Positions 7,441 to 15,047 are shown, counted from the stretch's first letter. The stretch is DNA of 64,000 nucleotides from Chelatococcus sambhunathii (GCF_001418005.1 NZ_LIOL01000002.1:366990-430989), one strand, 5' to 3'. Program-made: numbers and translations. The notes: generated by a model from the sequence alone, not told the origin.

Positions 7441-9249
7441 ATGCCCGTGGGAACCGATGATGATGACAGGCTTTACGGAACCAGGTTTGCCGATGTTCTT
7501 GAAGGTCTTGGAGGCAATGACGATCTCGTCGGCTATGCCGGCGACGACAGCCTTTTCGGCGGGGATGGCAACGACCGCCTGTGGGGTGGTCCCGGCGCCG
7601 ACCTGCTCGATGGCGGCGCCGGCCGCGACACGGCGGTCTATCTCTCTTCGCTCGCCGGCGTCACGGTCGACCTGCGCCTCTCCGGACCGCAGGGGAGCGC
7701 CGGCGACGCCGCAGGCGACGTTCTTGTCGGCATCGAGAACATCACCGGCTCGCGCTTCGACGACGTCCTCATCGGCGATTCCGGGAACAACACGCTGCGC
7801 GGCGGCGCTGGAGCGGACATCATCGATGGCGGCGATGGCATGCGCGACAGGGCGAGCTACGCCTTCTCGCCTGAGGCCGTCGACGTCAACCTCGACCGCC
7901 CGGGACCGCAGATCGGCGGCGATGCCCAAGGCGACATGCTTTACAATATCGAGGACCTGACGGGCTCCAGCCATGACGACCGGCTGACCGGCGACAACCG
8001 GGACAACGTCATCAATGGCGGCGCCGGAGCCGACATCATCGACGGGCGCGGCGGTTCCGACACGGTGGAATACACCGGCTCGCCCAAGGGCGTGAACGTC
8101 GACCTGACGCGCAGCGGCCCGCAGATCGGCGGCTATGCCCAGGGCGACGTGCTGATCTCCATCGAGAACGTCTACGGCACCGAGCACGACGACTACATTG
8201 CCGGCAATTCCGGCGCCAACCGCCTGTCCGGTGGAGCCGGAAACGACGTCATCATCGGCGGGACCGGCTGGGGCTACGATCACATCAATGCCGGCACCGG
8301 CGACGACCTCGTGGTGCTGAACGGTGTAGGCCGCGCCGACGGCGGCGAGGGCATCGACCACCTCGTCCTCGACTTCCGCGCCGCGCAGACCCAGCTCGCG
8401 CCGGGCCCAGGTGGCAATTGGGAGTTCGTCGGCTTCAGCGCCACCCATAATGCCGATACGGGCGAGATCTACCTGTCGAGTCTCGGCGTCGGCAAGTCGG
8501 GAGCTGCGGTCGGTTTCGAGCAGCTGACCATCGAAGGCTCGACCGGCCGCGATTCCTTCATCGGCACCCCGGGCGCCGACGTGATCCGCGGCCATGAGGG
8601 CAACGACTTCATCAGCGGCGGCGGCGGCGCCGACTTCCTCGATGGCGGCACGGGCTTCGACCGGCTCATGATCGACGAACGCGATGCGACCGACGACCTC
8701 CTCGTCGACGTTGCCTCCGGCATCATCCCCGGCGGAGCGACGGCGATCGGTTTCGAGCACCTCGTCGTCATGACCGGATCCGGCAACGATACCGTCTACG
8801 GGCTCGACGGCGACAGCGGCCTCGGCAACCTGGCCGGCGTCACGCTGACGGGCGACTATTTCCTCCTCGGCGACGGCGATGACGTCGCCTATGGCGGCGC
8901 CGGGGGCGATCGCCTCGACGGCGAAGCGGGCAATGACCGGCTGTATGGTGAAGCCGGCAACGACCATTTTTACGGCGGCGACGGCGACGACCAGCTGTGG
9001 GGCGGCACCGGGGCGGACGTGTTCAATTACGTCGGCAACGAGACCGGCTACGACCGCATCGAGGATTTCGAGGACGGCAGCGACCGGATCCGCTTCCTCG
9101 GTGGACCTCTCACGAATGTCGACGAGGTCCTCGCCGCCTCGCGCGAGGTCGACGGCGGCGTGGCGATCGACTTCGGCGATGGCGGCATCTTCATCGCCGG
9201 CATCGAGCTGTCCGACCTCGATGCCGGAGGTTTCCTGTTCGGCTATTGA
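7441..9249 (+). CDS. RTX / hemolysin-type calcium-binding repeat protein
   Basis: A 602-residue acidic protein with no N-terminal signal, built almost wholly from Gly/Asp-rich nonapeptides (GGxGxDxLx), as in proteins exported by type I secretion with a C-terminal signal. Repeat blocks lie at about residues 24-62, 115-135, 190-205, 255-275, 375-400 and 480-525. Residues 63-272 form three related modules (separate entry). The C-terminus (about 530-602) is the usual non-repeat tail of this group. No enzymatic domain is recognisable, so it may be a surface, matrix or adhesion-type protein. ATG 7441 has an excellent AGGAGG. No type I secretion genes adjoin it; Ca2+ binding is inferred from the repeats. 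Confidence 0.88.
   Translation: MPVGTDDDDRLYGTRFADVLEGLGGNDDLVGYAGDDSLFGGDGNDRLWGGPGADLLDGGAGRDTAVYLSSLAGVTVDLRLSGPQGSAGDAAGDVLVGIENITGSRFDDVLIGDSGNNTLRGGAGADIIDGGDGMRDRASYAFSPEAVDVNLDRPGPQIGGDAQGDMLYNIEDLTGSSHDDRLTGDNRDNVINGGAGADIIDGRGGSDTVEYTGSPKGVNVDLTRSGPQIGGYAQGDVLISIENVYGTEHDDYIAGNSGANRLSGGAGNDVIIGGTGWGYDHINAGTGDDLVVLNGVGRADGGEGIDHLVLDFRAAQTQLAPGPGGNWEFVGFSATHNADTGEIYLSSLGVGKSGAAVGFEQLTIEGSTGRDSFIGTPGADVIRGHEGNDFISGGGGADFLDGGTGFDRLMIDERDATDDLLVDVASGIIPGGATAIGFEHLVVMTGSGNDTVYGLDGDSGLGNLAGVTLTGDYFLLGDGDDVAYGGAGGDRLDGEAGNDRLYGEAGNDHFYGGDGDDQLWGGTGADVFNYVGNETGYDRIEDFEDGSDRIRFLGGPLTNVDEVLAASREVDGGVAIDFGDGGIFIAGIELSDLDAGGFLFGY
7627..8256 (+). repeat. Three tandem ~72-residue modules inside the RTX protein
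   Basis: Residues 63-136, 137-207 and 208-272 share one pattern: an aromatic start (AVY, ASY, VEY), then V.VDL, SGPQIGG-type turn, AQGDVL..IENITG, HDD, a G-S/N-G-N turn and GGAGADIIDGG. The spacing is about 71-74 residues. The modules place one RTX turn after a beta-rich linker and probably arose by internal duplication. Confidence 0.75.
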
Positions 9250-9581
9250 TTCCCGGCGGGTCCGCCGGTCGGGGCACCGCGTCCTCGCGCCGGCGGAACC
9301 GGCACCTTCGTCGGCAGGGGCCGGCTGACGAGGTTCATCAGGATCTGCTCTGCCCGTCGGCCGATGGTGACCTCGCCGATCTCCGGCGTCTCGAACACCC
9401 GCTCTTCAGCCACGAGCGCGACCAGCTGGCGTGCGTTGTCGACCGTCACTTCGATGCGCCTGTAGGCCGCCACGCTCAGCGCCTGGGCCGCAATCACCTG
9501 GGCGATGAGGTCCTTGATGACGATCTTCTGTCGCATGTCCCCCTTGAAGGCCCCGTCCAGCATATTGATCGTCAACAGCAT
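9243..9581 (-). CDS. Small conserved-looking hypothetical protein
   Basis: A 112-residue soluble protein of unknown family. The core (about residues 17-90) alternates hydrophobic and charged residues with predicted helices (KDLIAQVIAAQALSVAAYRR, TIGRRAEQILMNLVSRP), and the tail is Gly/Pro-rich. ATG 9581 is preferred to GTG 9587 because GGGAGG lies 7 bases upstream. It is convergent with the RTX gene and their 3' ends overlap by 7 bases. No signal peptide or membrane segment. No function is proposed. Confidence 0.5.
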   Translation of the reverse strand: MLLTINMLDGAFKGDMRQKIVIKDLIAQVIAAQALSVAAYRRIEVTVDNARQLVALVAEERVFETPEIGEVTIGRRAEQILMNLVSRPLPTKVPVPPARGRGAPTGGPAGNQ

Positions 9582-9732
9582 TGCCACGCCTCCCGCTTGC
9601 CCGCTGACCCTAGGAGGCCGTTTTGCCGGCGGCAGAACAAGTCAAATGCGCGCCATTTTCTTTACCGAGCGGAACCGGAGCGCCGCCGCCTGAAGAAGCC
9701 GACATGGTCGGCGCATGCCGGCCCCTGTCACG

Positions 9733-9948
9733 CTAGGAGGCCAAAACGTCCTCGATGCGGACCGGCAGGTTGCGCACGGATGCCGTCGCGTGGAAGATGG
9801 CATTGGCGATGGCCGGGGCCATGCCGACGAAGGCGATCTCCCCGATCCCCTTGACCCCGGGCGGATTGACGTGCGGGTCGACCTCGTCGACGAAATGCGC
9901 TTCCAGGTGCGGGATGTCGAGGTTCACCGGCATCAGGTAGTCGGCCAT
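9733..9948 (-). pseudogene. C-terminal remnant of a molybdenum-hydroxylase large subunit (XDH/aldehyde oxidase type)
   Basis: About 71 residues match the extreme C-terminus of xanthine dehydrogenase/PaoC-type molybdopterin-binding subunits: MADYLMPVN, then DEVDPHVNPPGVKGIGEI, then MAPAIANAIFHAT and NLPVRIEDVL before the natural stop. In frame upstream there is a stop codon about 40 bases before the match, and no further homology. The remaining 600-700 residues are missing. It is not part of the Ior-type enzyme at 15560, which belongs to a different branch. A 10-base repeat CTAGGAGGCC occurs at its stop codon (9733-9742) and at 9610-9619. Confidence 0.7.
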
Positions 9949-10290
9949 GTACCCAGGATCCCTTCTGGGCGCGAGGGTCTATTGGCTGCTCGTCGGCGGT
10001 GGCGTTATCGGGGTCCTCGCCCGCGCTGCGGGCTGGTGGAGCTTGCCGAGGTGCGCCGTGCACGTCGGATGCATCGTCTGGGCGCGCGGCCCCGGCCATC
10101 TCGCCGTCCTCGTCCGGACAGGCGTGAACGTCTATATTCGCGCGGGTTGCCTCGCGATGGCCGTCGGCGTCACCGGCTCGCACGGCGCTGTCCCAGTAAG
10201 CTTCCCGGGAAGCTCCCCAGGGACATCCGGCCGAATAGGCGCCGAGCCTCGCCGCGATCAACGCTCGGCAACGGGTGACCGGAGTCCGCC
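9949..10290. other. Intergenic region between the XDH remnant and the polyketide synthase gene
   Basis: No coding signal recognised. It contains a perfect 16-base palindrome AGCTTCCCGGGAAGCT at 10199-10214, which may be a protein-binding site, and GGAG before the start at 10291. The missing upstream part of the XDH gene is not found here. Confidence 0.35.
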
Positions 10291-11337
10291 ATGGCCAATG
10301 TCAGCCTGTTGTCGACCGCCACCGCCGTCCCGCCCTACACCCTCTCCCAGGAGGAGATCGCGCGCGCCGCCTGCGAGGTCTTCGCCCCGCAGATGCCCGA
10401 CTTTGCGCCGCTCGCCGCAGTCTTCCACACGGCGGGCATCACCAAGCGCCACGTCACGCGGCCCCTCCAGTGGTTCCTCGAACCGCGCGGCTGGGCCGAG
10501 CGTAATGCGGCCTATCTCGACATGGCCTGCGACCTTTTCGTGGAAGCCGCGGCGACCGCGCTCGCGAGGGCCGGAATCACGCCACAGGATGTCGGCACCG
10601 TGGTCACCGTCTCCTCGACGGGCATCGCCACGCCCACGCTCGAGGCCCGTGTCGCCGGGCGGCTCGGGCTGCGGCCGGATATCGAACGGGTGCCACTTTT
10701 CGGTCTCGGCTGCGCCGGCGGCACCTCGGGCCTATCGGTGGCGGCACGCCTTGCCGGCTCCCGCCCCGGCGAGATCGTGCTCATGGTGACCGTCGAGCTC
10801 TGCAGCCTCGCCTTCCGGCTCGACAAGCTGACGAAGGAAAACATCGTCGCCACCGCCCTCTTCGGCGACGGGGCGGCTGCCTGCGTCCTCGCCGCGGACC
10901 GGGACGGCCTGGCTGTCATCGAGGCCTCGGGCCAGCATACCTGGCCGGACACGCTCGACATCATGGGCTGGAAGGTCGAGACGGAGGGCCTCGGGGTCAT
11001 CTTCGACCGCTCGATCCCGCCCTTCGCCGAGGAGAATGCCGCCGCCGCCATCGGTGCCGTCCTGGCGCGCGGCGGCCTGGCACTTGCGGACATCGACCGA
11101 TTCATTTGCCATCCGGGCGGCGCCAAGGTTGTCACGGCGCTCGAAGCATCCCTCGGGCTCGCTCCCGGCAGCCTCGATGCGGAGCGTGATGTCCTCGCCG
11201 ATTATGGCAACATGTCCGCCCCCACCGTCTTCTTCGTGCTGGAGCGCATCCTCGCCCGTGGCCTGCCGTCGCGCGCCGCCCTCACCTCCATGGGACCGGG
11301 CTTTTCGGCAAGCTGCGTCGCGCTGCGCGCCGCATGA
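10291..11337 (+). CDS. Type III polyketide synthase (alkylpyrone/alkylresorcinol synthase type)
   Basis: Homodimeric chalcone-synthase-fold enzyme of 348 residues that extends an acyl-CoA starter with malonyl-CoA units. The Cys-His-Asn triad is complete: Cys141 in GLGCAGG, His274 in FICHPGG, Asn307 in YGNMSAP. Length is usual for bacterial members. The start has GGAG 6 bases upstream. Its stop overlaps the start of an ICMT-like methyltransferase by 4 bases, the same pairing as Bacillus BpsA-BpsB. The likely product is therefore an alkylpyrone or phenolic lipid that is O-methylated. Starter chain length cannot be read from the sequence. Confidence 0.92.
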   Translation: MANVSLLSTATAVPPYTLSQEEIARAACEVFAPQMPDFAPLAAVFHTAGITKRHVTRPLQWFLEPRGWAERNAAYLDMACDLFVEAAATALARAGITPQDVGTVVTVSSTGIATPTLEARVAGRLGLRPDIERVPLFGLGCAGGTSGLSVAARLAGSRPGEIVLMVTVELCSLAFRLDKLTKENIVATALFGDGAAACVLAADRDGLAVIEASGQHTWPDTLDIMGWKVETEGLGVIFDRSIPPFAEENAAAAIGAVLARGGLALADIDRFICHPGGAKVVTALEASLGLAPGSLDAERDVLADYGNMSAPTVFFVLERILARGLPSRAALTSMGPGFSASCVALRAA

Positions 11338-11828
11338 CGCCGGCGATCATCATCCTCGCCCTCGTCACCGCCCAGCGGCTCGGAGAGCTCTGGCTCGCCC
11401 GGCGCAACACGCGCCGCCTCCTCGCCCGCGGCGGCCGGGAGCACGCGGCCGGCCATTATCCGCTCATCGTGCTGCTGCATGCCGCCTGGCTCGCGGGGCT
11501 CTGGTTCCTCGCCCACGACGCCCCGGTCGCACTGCCCTTGCTTGCCCTCTTCCTTGTCCTGCAGGGGCTGCGCCTCTGGATCATCGCGACGCTCGGGGAG
11601 CGATGGACGACGCGCATCATCGTCCTGCCCCCCGGGAAGCCGCTCGTCCGCTCCGGGCCCTTCCGCTTCATGGCGCATCCGAACTATGCGGTGGTCGCGG
11701 CCGAGATTGCCGTACTTCCGCTCGTCTTTGGCCTCGGCTGGTATGCGCTCGTTTTCTCGCTGCTCAACGCCGCCGTTCTCGCCATCCGCATCCGGGCCGA
11801 GAACGCCGCCCTGCGCTCGGTCGCCTGA
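11334..11828 (+). CDS. ICMT-family membrane methyltransferase, partner of the type III PKS
   Basis: A 164-residue integral membrane protein with about four hydrophobic segments. The family signature lies near the C-terminus: FRFMAHPNYAVVAAEI followed by RIRAENAAL, as in isoprenylcysteine carboxyl methyltransferases and BpsB/YpbQ. It uses S-adenosylmethionine. Translational coupling (ATGA overlap) with the PKS suggests it O-methylates the PKS lipid rather than a prenylated protein; this is inferred from the known BpsA-BpsB pair. Confidence 0.85.
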   Translation: MTPAIIILALVTAQRLGELWLARRNTRRLLARGGREHAAGHYPLIVLLHAAWLAGLWFLAHDAPVALPLLALFLVLQGLRLWIIATLGERWTTRIIVLPPGKPLVRSGPFRFMAHPNYAVVAAEIAVLPLVFGLGWYALVFSLLNAAVLAIRIRAENAALRSVA

Positions 11829-11839
11829 CGGCGGCTGCC

Positions 11840-13261
11840 TCAGCCGACCCGCGGCAGGCTGATGACCGCCCTGAGACCGCGCTGGCGGTTGGTGAGCACG
11901 ACGTCACCGCCGTGATGGCGGGCGATGGCGCGGGCGATCGACAGGCCGAGGCCGACCCCGCCCGTCTCGCGGTTGCGCGAGCGCTCCATGCGGAAGAAGG
12001 GGGCGAAGACGCGCTCGACATCCTCGCGCGGGATGCCCGGCCCGTCGTCCTCGATGACGATATCGATGTTCTCGGCCGAGCGGTCGAGGTGGACACGCGC
12101 GCGCTCGCCGTAGCGGACGGCATTCTCGACGAGGTTGCGGATGGCGCGGCGCAGGGCGTCGGGCCGGCAGCGATAGCGGATCCGCGCGCCGTCGACGAAG
12201 GTGACGTCCTGGCCAAGCTCGGCGAGGTCGTCGCACAGGCTTTCCACCAGCGCCGAGAGATCGACCGTGCGCGTCGCCTCGACGGTCGCCTCCTCGCGGG
12301 CGAAGGCGAGCGTCGCCTCCGTCATGGTCTGCATCTCGCCGATCGTGTTCAGCATCTTCTCCTGCACCTCGGTGTCGGAGACGAATTCGGCGCGCAGCCT
12401 GAGCGACGTGAGAGGCGTGCGCAGGTCGTGGCCGATGGCCGCGAGCATGCGCGTGCGATCCTCGACGAAGCGCTGCAGGCGCTCCTGCATGCGGTTGAAG
12501 GCAACCGCCGTCTGGCGGATGTCGTCCGGCCCGGATTCCGGCAGCGGCGGCACGGATTCCCCGCGCCCGAGAGCCTCCGCCGCAACGGCGAGCCGGCGCA
12601 TCGGCCGGGCGATGCCGCGCGCGACGAACATCGCGATGATCGACAGCACGCCGGCGGTGATGGCGAGCGAGACCATCGATTGCGAGGTCCAGATCGAGCC
12701 CGGCATGGCCTTGGCGTAGGCCGCGTTGAGCCAGGTGCCGGTATCGAGCCCCACGGCAAGCCCCATGCCATTGCCGTCGTCGAAATAGAGAAACTTCGCC
12801 GGCCGCGACAGTGGCCACGCATGGGCCGGCAGGTTGACCCAGGGGCCCGGCGCGTCTGCGGCGATGGCGGCGATGTTGCCCGCCCTCGCCTCCTCGACGC
12901 CTTGCGGCGCCGGCAGCGCCTTCGGGCGGCGCATCAGTGTCGGCAAGGGCGTGGCGAGCCGCACCTGCGCGTCGCGCTGCCAAGCGAGCGTGTCCGCCGG
13001 CTCGTCGCCCGAGATCCAGAAGCGCGTATAGGCCGTGGCGCTGGCGCTCAGGATATCGTCCTTGAGCGAAGCGGGCGTTGCCTCGAGCACGCGGGCGAGC
13101 GAGGCGGCACGGCTCAGGAACTCGCTCTTGGCCGCGGCCTTCAGCGCCTGGCTGCGCTCGTCCCAGGAGATCAGGAAGCCGATCCCCTGCGACAAGGCGA
13201 GCGCCAGCAGCATCAGGACGATGATCTGGGCAGCGAGGCTGCGCGCCCACAAGCGGCTCAT
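11840..13261 (-). CDS. EnvZ-like sensor histidine kinase
   Basis: Inner-membrane sensor of 473 residues. Transmembrane segments at about 10-32 and 193-214 enclose a periplasmic sensor of about 160 residues; a HAMP region follows (RPMRRLAVAAEALGRG). The HisKA box AAIGHDLRTPL carries the phosphorylated His278, and the ATPase domain has the N box (NLVENAVRYGE) and G boxes (DDGPGIP, GVGLGLSIA). ATG 13261 is chosen because it overlaps the response regulator stop by 4 bases; the longer frame is unlikely. It forms a kinase-regulator pair next to and divergent from the cytochrome/ior/sox genes. The signal is unknown. Confidence 0.93.
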   Translation of the reverse strand: MSRLWARSLAAQIIVLMLLALALSQGIGFLISWDERSQALKAAAKSEFLSRAASLARVLEATPASLKDDILSASATAYTRFWISGDEPADTLAWQRDAQVRLATPLPTLMRRPKALPAPQGVEEARAGNIAAIAADAPGPWVNLPAHAWPLSRPAKFLYFDDGNGMGLAVGLDTGTWLNAAYAKAMPGSIWTSQSMVSLAITAGVLSIIAMFVARGIARPMRRLAVAAEALGRGESVPPLPESGPDDIRQTAVAFNRMQERLQRFVEDRTRMLAAIGHDLRTPLTSLRLRAEFVSDTEVQEKMLNTIGEMQTMTEATLAFAREEATVEATRTVDLSALVESLCDDLAELGQDVTFVDGARIRYRCRPDALRRAIRNLVENAVRYGERARVHLDRSAENIDIVIEDDGPGIPREDVERVFAPFFRMERSRNRETGGVGLGLSIARAIARHHGGDVVLTNRQRGLRAVISLPRVG

Positions 13262-13980
13262 GCCTCCTCCACTTCGGCGGCGAAACTGTAGCCGCCCCCC
13301 CAATGGGTCTTGATCAGCATAGGGTTCTTCGGATCGGCCTCGATCTTCTTGCGCAGGCGGCTGACCTGGTTGTCGATGCTGCGGTCGAAGCTCTCCGCGG
13401 CGCGTCCCACGGTGAGGTCGAGCAGCTGGTCACGGCTCAAGACCATGCCGACATGATCGAGAAAAGCCTTGAGCAGGCGGAACTCGGCCGTGCTCAGGGC
13501 GACCGCGACGCCATCCTCGCCCACGATCTCTCGCCGGCCGACGTTGAGGACCCACCGGTCGAAACGGAGCGTGCGCGCCTGCAACCGGTCGCGCCGCTGC
13601 GGCGGCAGGCTGTTGACGCGCCGCAGCACCGCCTTGATGCGGGCGAGCAGCTCGCGCGGGTTGAACGGCTTCGTCAGATAGTCGTCGGCGCCGATCTCGA
13701 GGCCGATGATGCGGTCCGTCTCCTCTGCCATGGCCGTGAGGAGGATGATCGGCAGGTCGGTGGTGCTGCGTAGATGCCGGCAGACGCTGAGCCCGTCCTC
13801 GCCCGGCATCATGATGTCGAGCACGACAAGATCCGGCGCGCCGCGTTCGAGCAGCCGGCGCAGCGCAGTCGCGTTCTCGGCCACGCTGATGCGATAGCCG
13901 TGCTGGGCGAGGTACTTGCCGACGAGATCACGGATGTCGCGATGGTCGTCGACGACGGCGATGTGCGGTGTCGGTTCCAT
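13258..13980 (-). CDS. OmpR/PhoB-family response regulator
   Basis: A 240-residue DNA-binding regulator. The receiver domain has acidic residues VVDDH (9-13), phospho-acceptor Asp55 in LVVLDIMMPG, and the LTKPF lysine. The C-terminal winged helix (about 145-235) ends with the typical TAEFRLL, SFDRSIDNQVSRLRKKIE and GGGYSFA motifs. Start ATG 13980 fits the family; the frame runs 96 codons further upstream but those have no homology. It is cotranscribed with the kinase. Upstream at 14037 lies a GTAAC-N5-GTACC repeat that may be its own operator, and a similar site precedes the gene at 14836. Confidence 0.93.
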   Translation of the reverse strand: MEPTPHIAVVDDHRDIRDLVGKYLAQHGYRISVAENATALRRLLERGAPDLVVLDIMMPGEDGLSVCRHLRSTTDLPIILLTAMAEETDRIIGLEIGADDYLTKPFNPRELLARIKAVLRRVNSLPPQRRDRLQARTLRFDRWVLNVGRREIVGEDGVAVALSTAEFRLLKAFLDHVGMVLSRDQLLDLTVGRAAESFDRSIDNQVSRLRKKIEADPKNPMLIKTHWGGGYSFAAEVEEA

Positions 13981-14036
13981 GGAGCGCTCCACGCCCCCTA
14001 GATACGTTAGCCGGCTGCTGCCGCGCTCGAAAAAAG

Positions 14037-14052
14037 TGTAACAGAATGTACC
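14037..14052. promoter_or_regulatory. Candidate OmpR-type direct repeat upstream of the response regulator
   Basis: TGTAACAGAATGTACC contains GTAAC-N5-GTACC, a 10-bp-period direct repeat as bound by OmpR/PhoB-family dimers. It is 57 bases upstream of the response regulator start. A near copy (TGTAACGGAATGTGTC) stands at 14719-14734. Assignment to this regulator is inference from position and family. Confidence 0.4.
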
Positions 14053-14130
14053 CGCAGGCGCCCGGCAGCGGATCCGGGCCAGGCGCCGGCAGCAATCAGC
14101 CGGCACTCCGCTGTGCGTGCCGGGCAGCTC

Positions 14131-14198
14131 CTGCGACCCGTGGCCAGCGATACATTTCGCGACAAAAGGGGCGGGCCCGCGGCAAAGTTCTGCGACAA
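14131..14198 (+). promoter_or_regulatory. Copy 1 of a shared upstream element (cytochrome c gene)
   Basis: Contains CGCGACAAA (14158-14166), 16 bases, then CAAAGTTCTGCGAC (14183-14196); a further CTGCGAC is at 14131. The 14-base right element is identical to the one at 21400 and differs in one base from the one at 14781. It lies 116 bases before the start codon at 14313. Confidence 0.55.
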
Positions 14199-14312
14199 GC
14201 CCTGCCCATCCTGCGGCCATCGATCGGCGGCCGCCATCCAGTCTTTCCCTCGCGGCCGCGTCTCCCAAGCCCGGTATCCGGGCGCACCTGCATGAATCGC
14301 GAGAGGAAACGG

Positions 14313-14696
14313 ATGATCGCGCGAAGGATCGCCATCGCCACCCTTACTCCCTTTTTCCTCGTGCCGCTTCCCGCCGCGGCGCAACAGGCCGCCCCCGACG
14401 GCGAGCGGCTGTTCCGCACCCGCTGCGCCTCCTGCCACAGCACCGACCCCGGGCAGAACCGCATCGGCCCGCACCTCGCCGGCGTCCTCGGCCGCGATGC
14501 GGGCAGCATCGACGGCGCCCGCTATTCGCAGGCGCTCAAGGCGGCGGACATCGTCTGGGACGAGGCCACGCTCGACAGCTATCTCGCGGACCCGCGCGGG
14601 CGCGTGCCCGGCACCACGATGACGGTCGCCCTGCGCAACGACAGCGAGCGCGCCGCCGTCATCGCCTATCTGCGCGACCTGCCGGCGGCGAAGTGA
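14313..14696 (+). CDS. Periplasmic class I cytochrome c
   Basis: Monoheme cytochrome of 127 residues. A signal peptide (MIARRIAIATLTPFFLVPLPAAAQ) is followed by the heme site CASCH (about 40-44) and an axial Met in PGTTM; the fold resembles mitochondrial-type cytochrome c (IGPHLAGVLGR, KAADIVWDEATLDSYLADP). ATG 14313 is favoured over ATG 14292 because GAGAGG lies 6 bases before it. It is the first gene right of the two-component system and probably the electron acceptor for the molybdenum hydroxylase or Sox enzymes encoded next to it; that pairing is inference. Confidence 0.9.
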   Translation: MIARRIAIATLTPFFLVPLPAAAQQAAPDGERLFRTRCASCHSTDPGQNRIGPHLAGVLGRDAGSIDGARYSQALKAADIVWDEATLDSYLADPRGRVPGTTMTVALRNDSERAAVIAYLRDLPAAK

Positions 14697-14718
14697 ACCC
14701 GCGAACGCGGCCGCTGAA

Positions 14719-14734
14719 TGTAACGGAATGTGTC
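14719..14734. promoter_or_regulatory. Second GTAAC-type direct repeat, upstream of the ior/sox genes
   Basis: TGTAACGGAATGTGTC contains GTAAC-N5-GTGTC and matches the site at 14037-14052 in 13 of 16 positions. It begins 22 bases after the cytochrome stop codon and 102 bases before the small gene at 14836, so it could place the operon under the adjacent response regulator. Confidence 0.4.
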
Positions 14735-14760
14735 GAGGAGCCCATTCCGTGACAGGCCGC

Positions 14761-14795
14761 GACAAAGCCGTCGGCAGAGACAACGTTCTGCGACA
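14761..14795 (+). promoter_or_regulatory. Copy 2 of the shared upstream element (small secreted protein / ior-sox operon)
   Basis: CGCGACAAA ends at 14766, then 14 bases, then CAACGTTCTGCGACA at 14781-14795. It ends 40 bases before the start codon at 14836. The two parts are 2 bases closer than in the other copies. Confidence 0.55.
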
Positions 14796-14835
14796 GCTGC
14801 GCCCTAGGCTTCTCTCGTCAACCCTGGAGGAACCC

Positions 14836-15000
14836 ATGATGAAGCACATCGCAGCGGCTGTCGCCGCCCTCGGGCTCGCCGCCTTCGCCACCGGAGCCCT
14901 TGCCCAGGGGCAGGGCTGCGCCTGGCAGGCGTCCGCCGGCGTGGACAAGGAGGCGCCGGCCCAGTCCGCCGCGGCCTCCACGGCCGACAAGAAGAGCTGA
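14836..15000 (+). CDS. Small secreted protein with one cysteine
   Basis: A 54-residue product. [23 protein letters not shown] is a clear signal peptide, leaving about 31 mature residues (starting near GQGCAWQ) that are Ala/Ser/Lys-rich with a single Cys. No family recognised. GGAGG stands 5 bases before ATG 14836, and the shared 14-nt element is 40 bases upstream, so expression is likely. It is followed by a 12-bp perfect hairpin and then the ior/sox operon. It could be a periplasmic accessory peptide or a leader gene; function unknown. Confidence 0.6.
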   Translation: MMKHIAAAVAALGLAAFATGALAQGQGCAWQASAGVDKEAPAQSAAASTADKKS

Positions 15001-15010
15001 TCGCGGCTCG

Positions 15011-15047
15011 GCCGGCACGCGCTTGTCGCCCACCGGCGCGTGCCGGC
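15011..15047 (+). other. Strong hairpin between the small secreted gene and the ior operon
   Basis: Perfect 12-bp inverted repeat GCCGGCACGCGC / GCGCGTGCCGGC with a 13-base loop, 10 bases after the small gene's stop codon. There is no T run, so it may be an RNA-stabilising or partial attenuation element that sets the ratio of the small gene to the downstream operon, rather than a full terminator. Confidence 0.55.

Larger units (their letters stand above)
13981..14312. other. Divergent regulatory region between the two-component system and cytochrome c
   Basis: No gene seen. It contains the GTAAC direct repeat at 14037-14052 near the regulator, and repeated (C/T)GCGAC elements at 14131-14198 nearer the cytochrome gene; both are listed separately. 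Confidence 0.5.

Noticed and set aside
7273-8967. 564-codon - strand open frame opposite the RTX gene
   Set aside because: Arises from the Gly/Asp-rich repeat codons; no domain, no ribosome binding site.
9728-10261. 177-codon - strand frame overlapping the XDH stub
   Set aside because: Its overlap with the stub is out of frame and the rest has no recognisable features.
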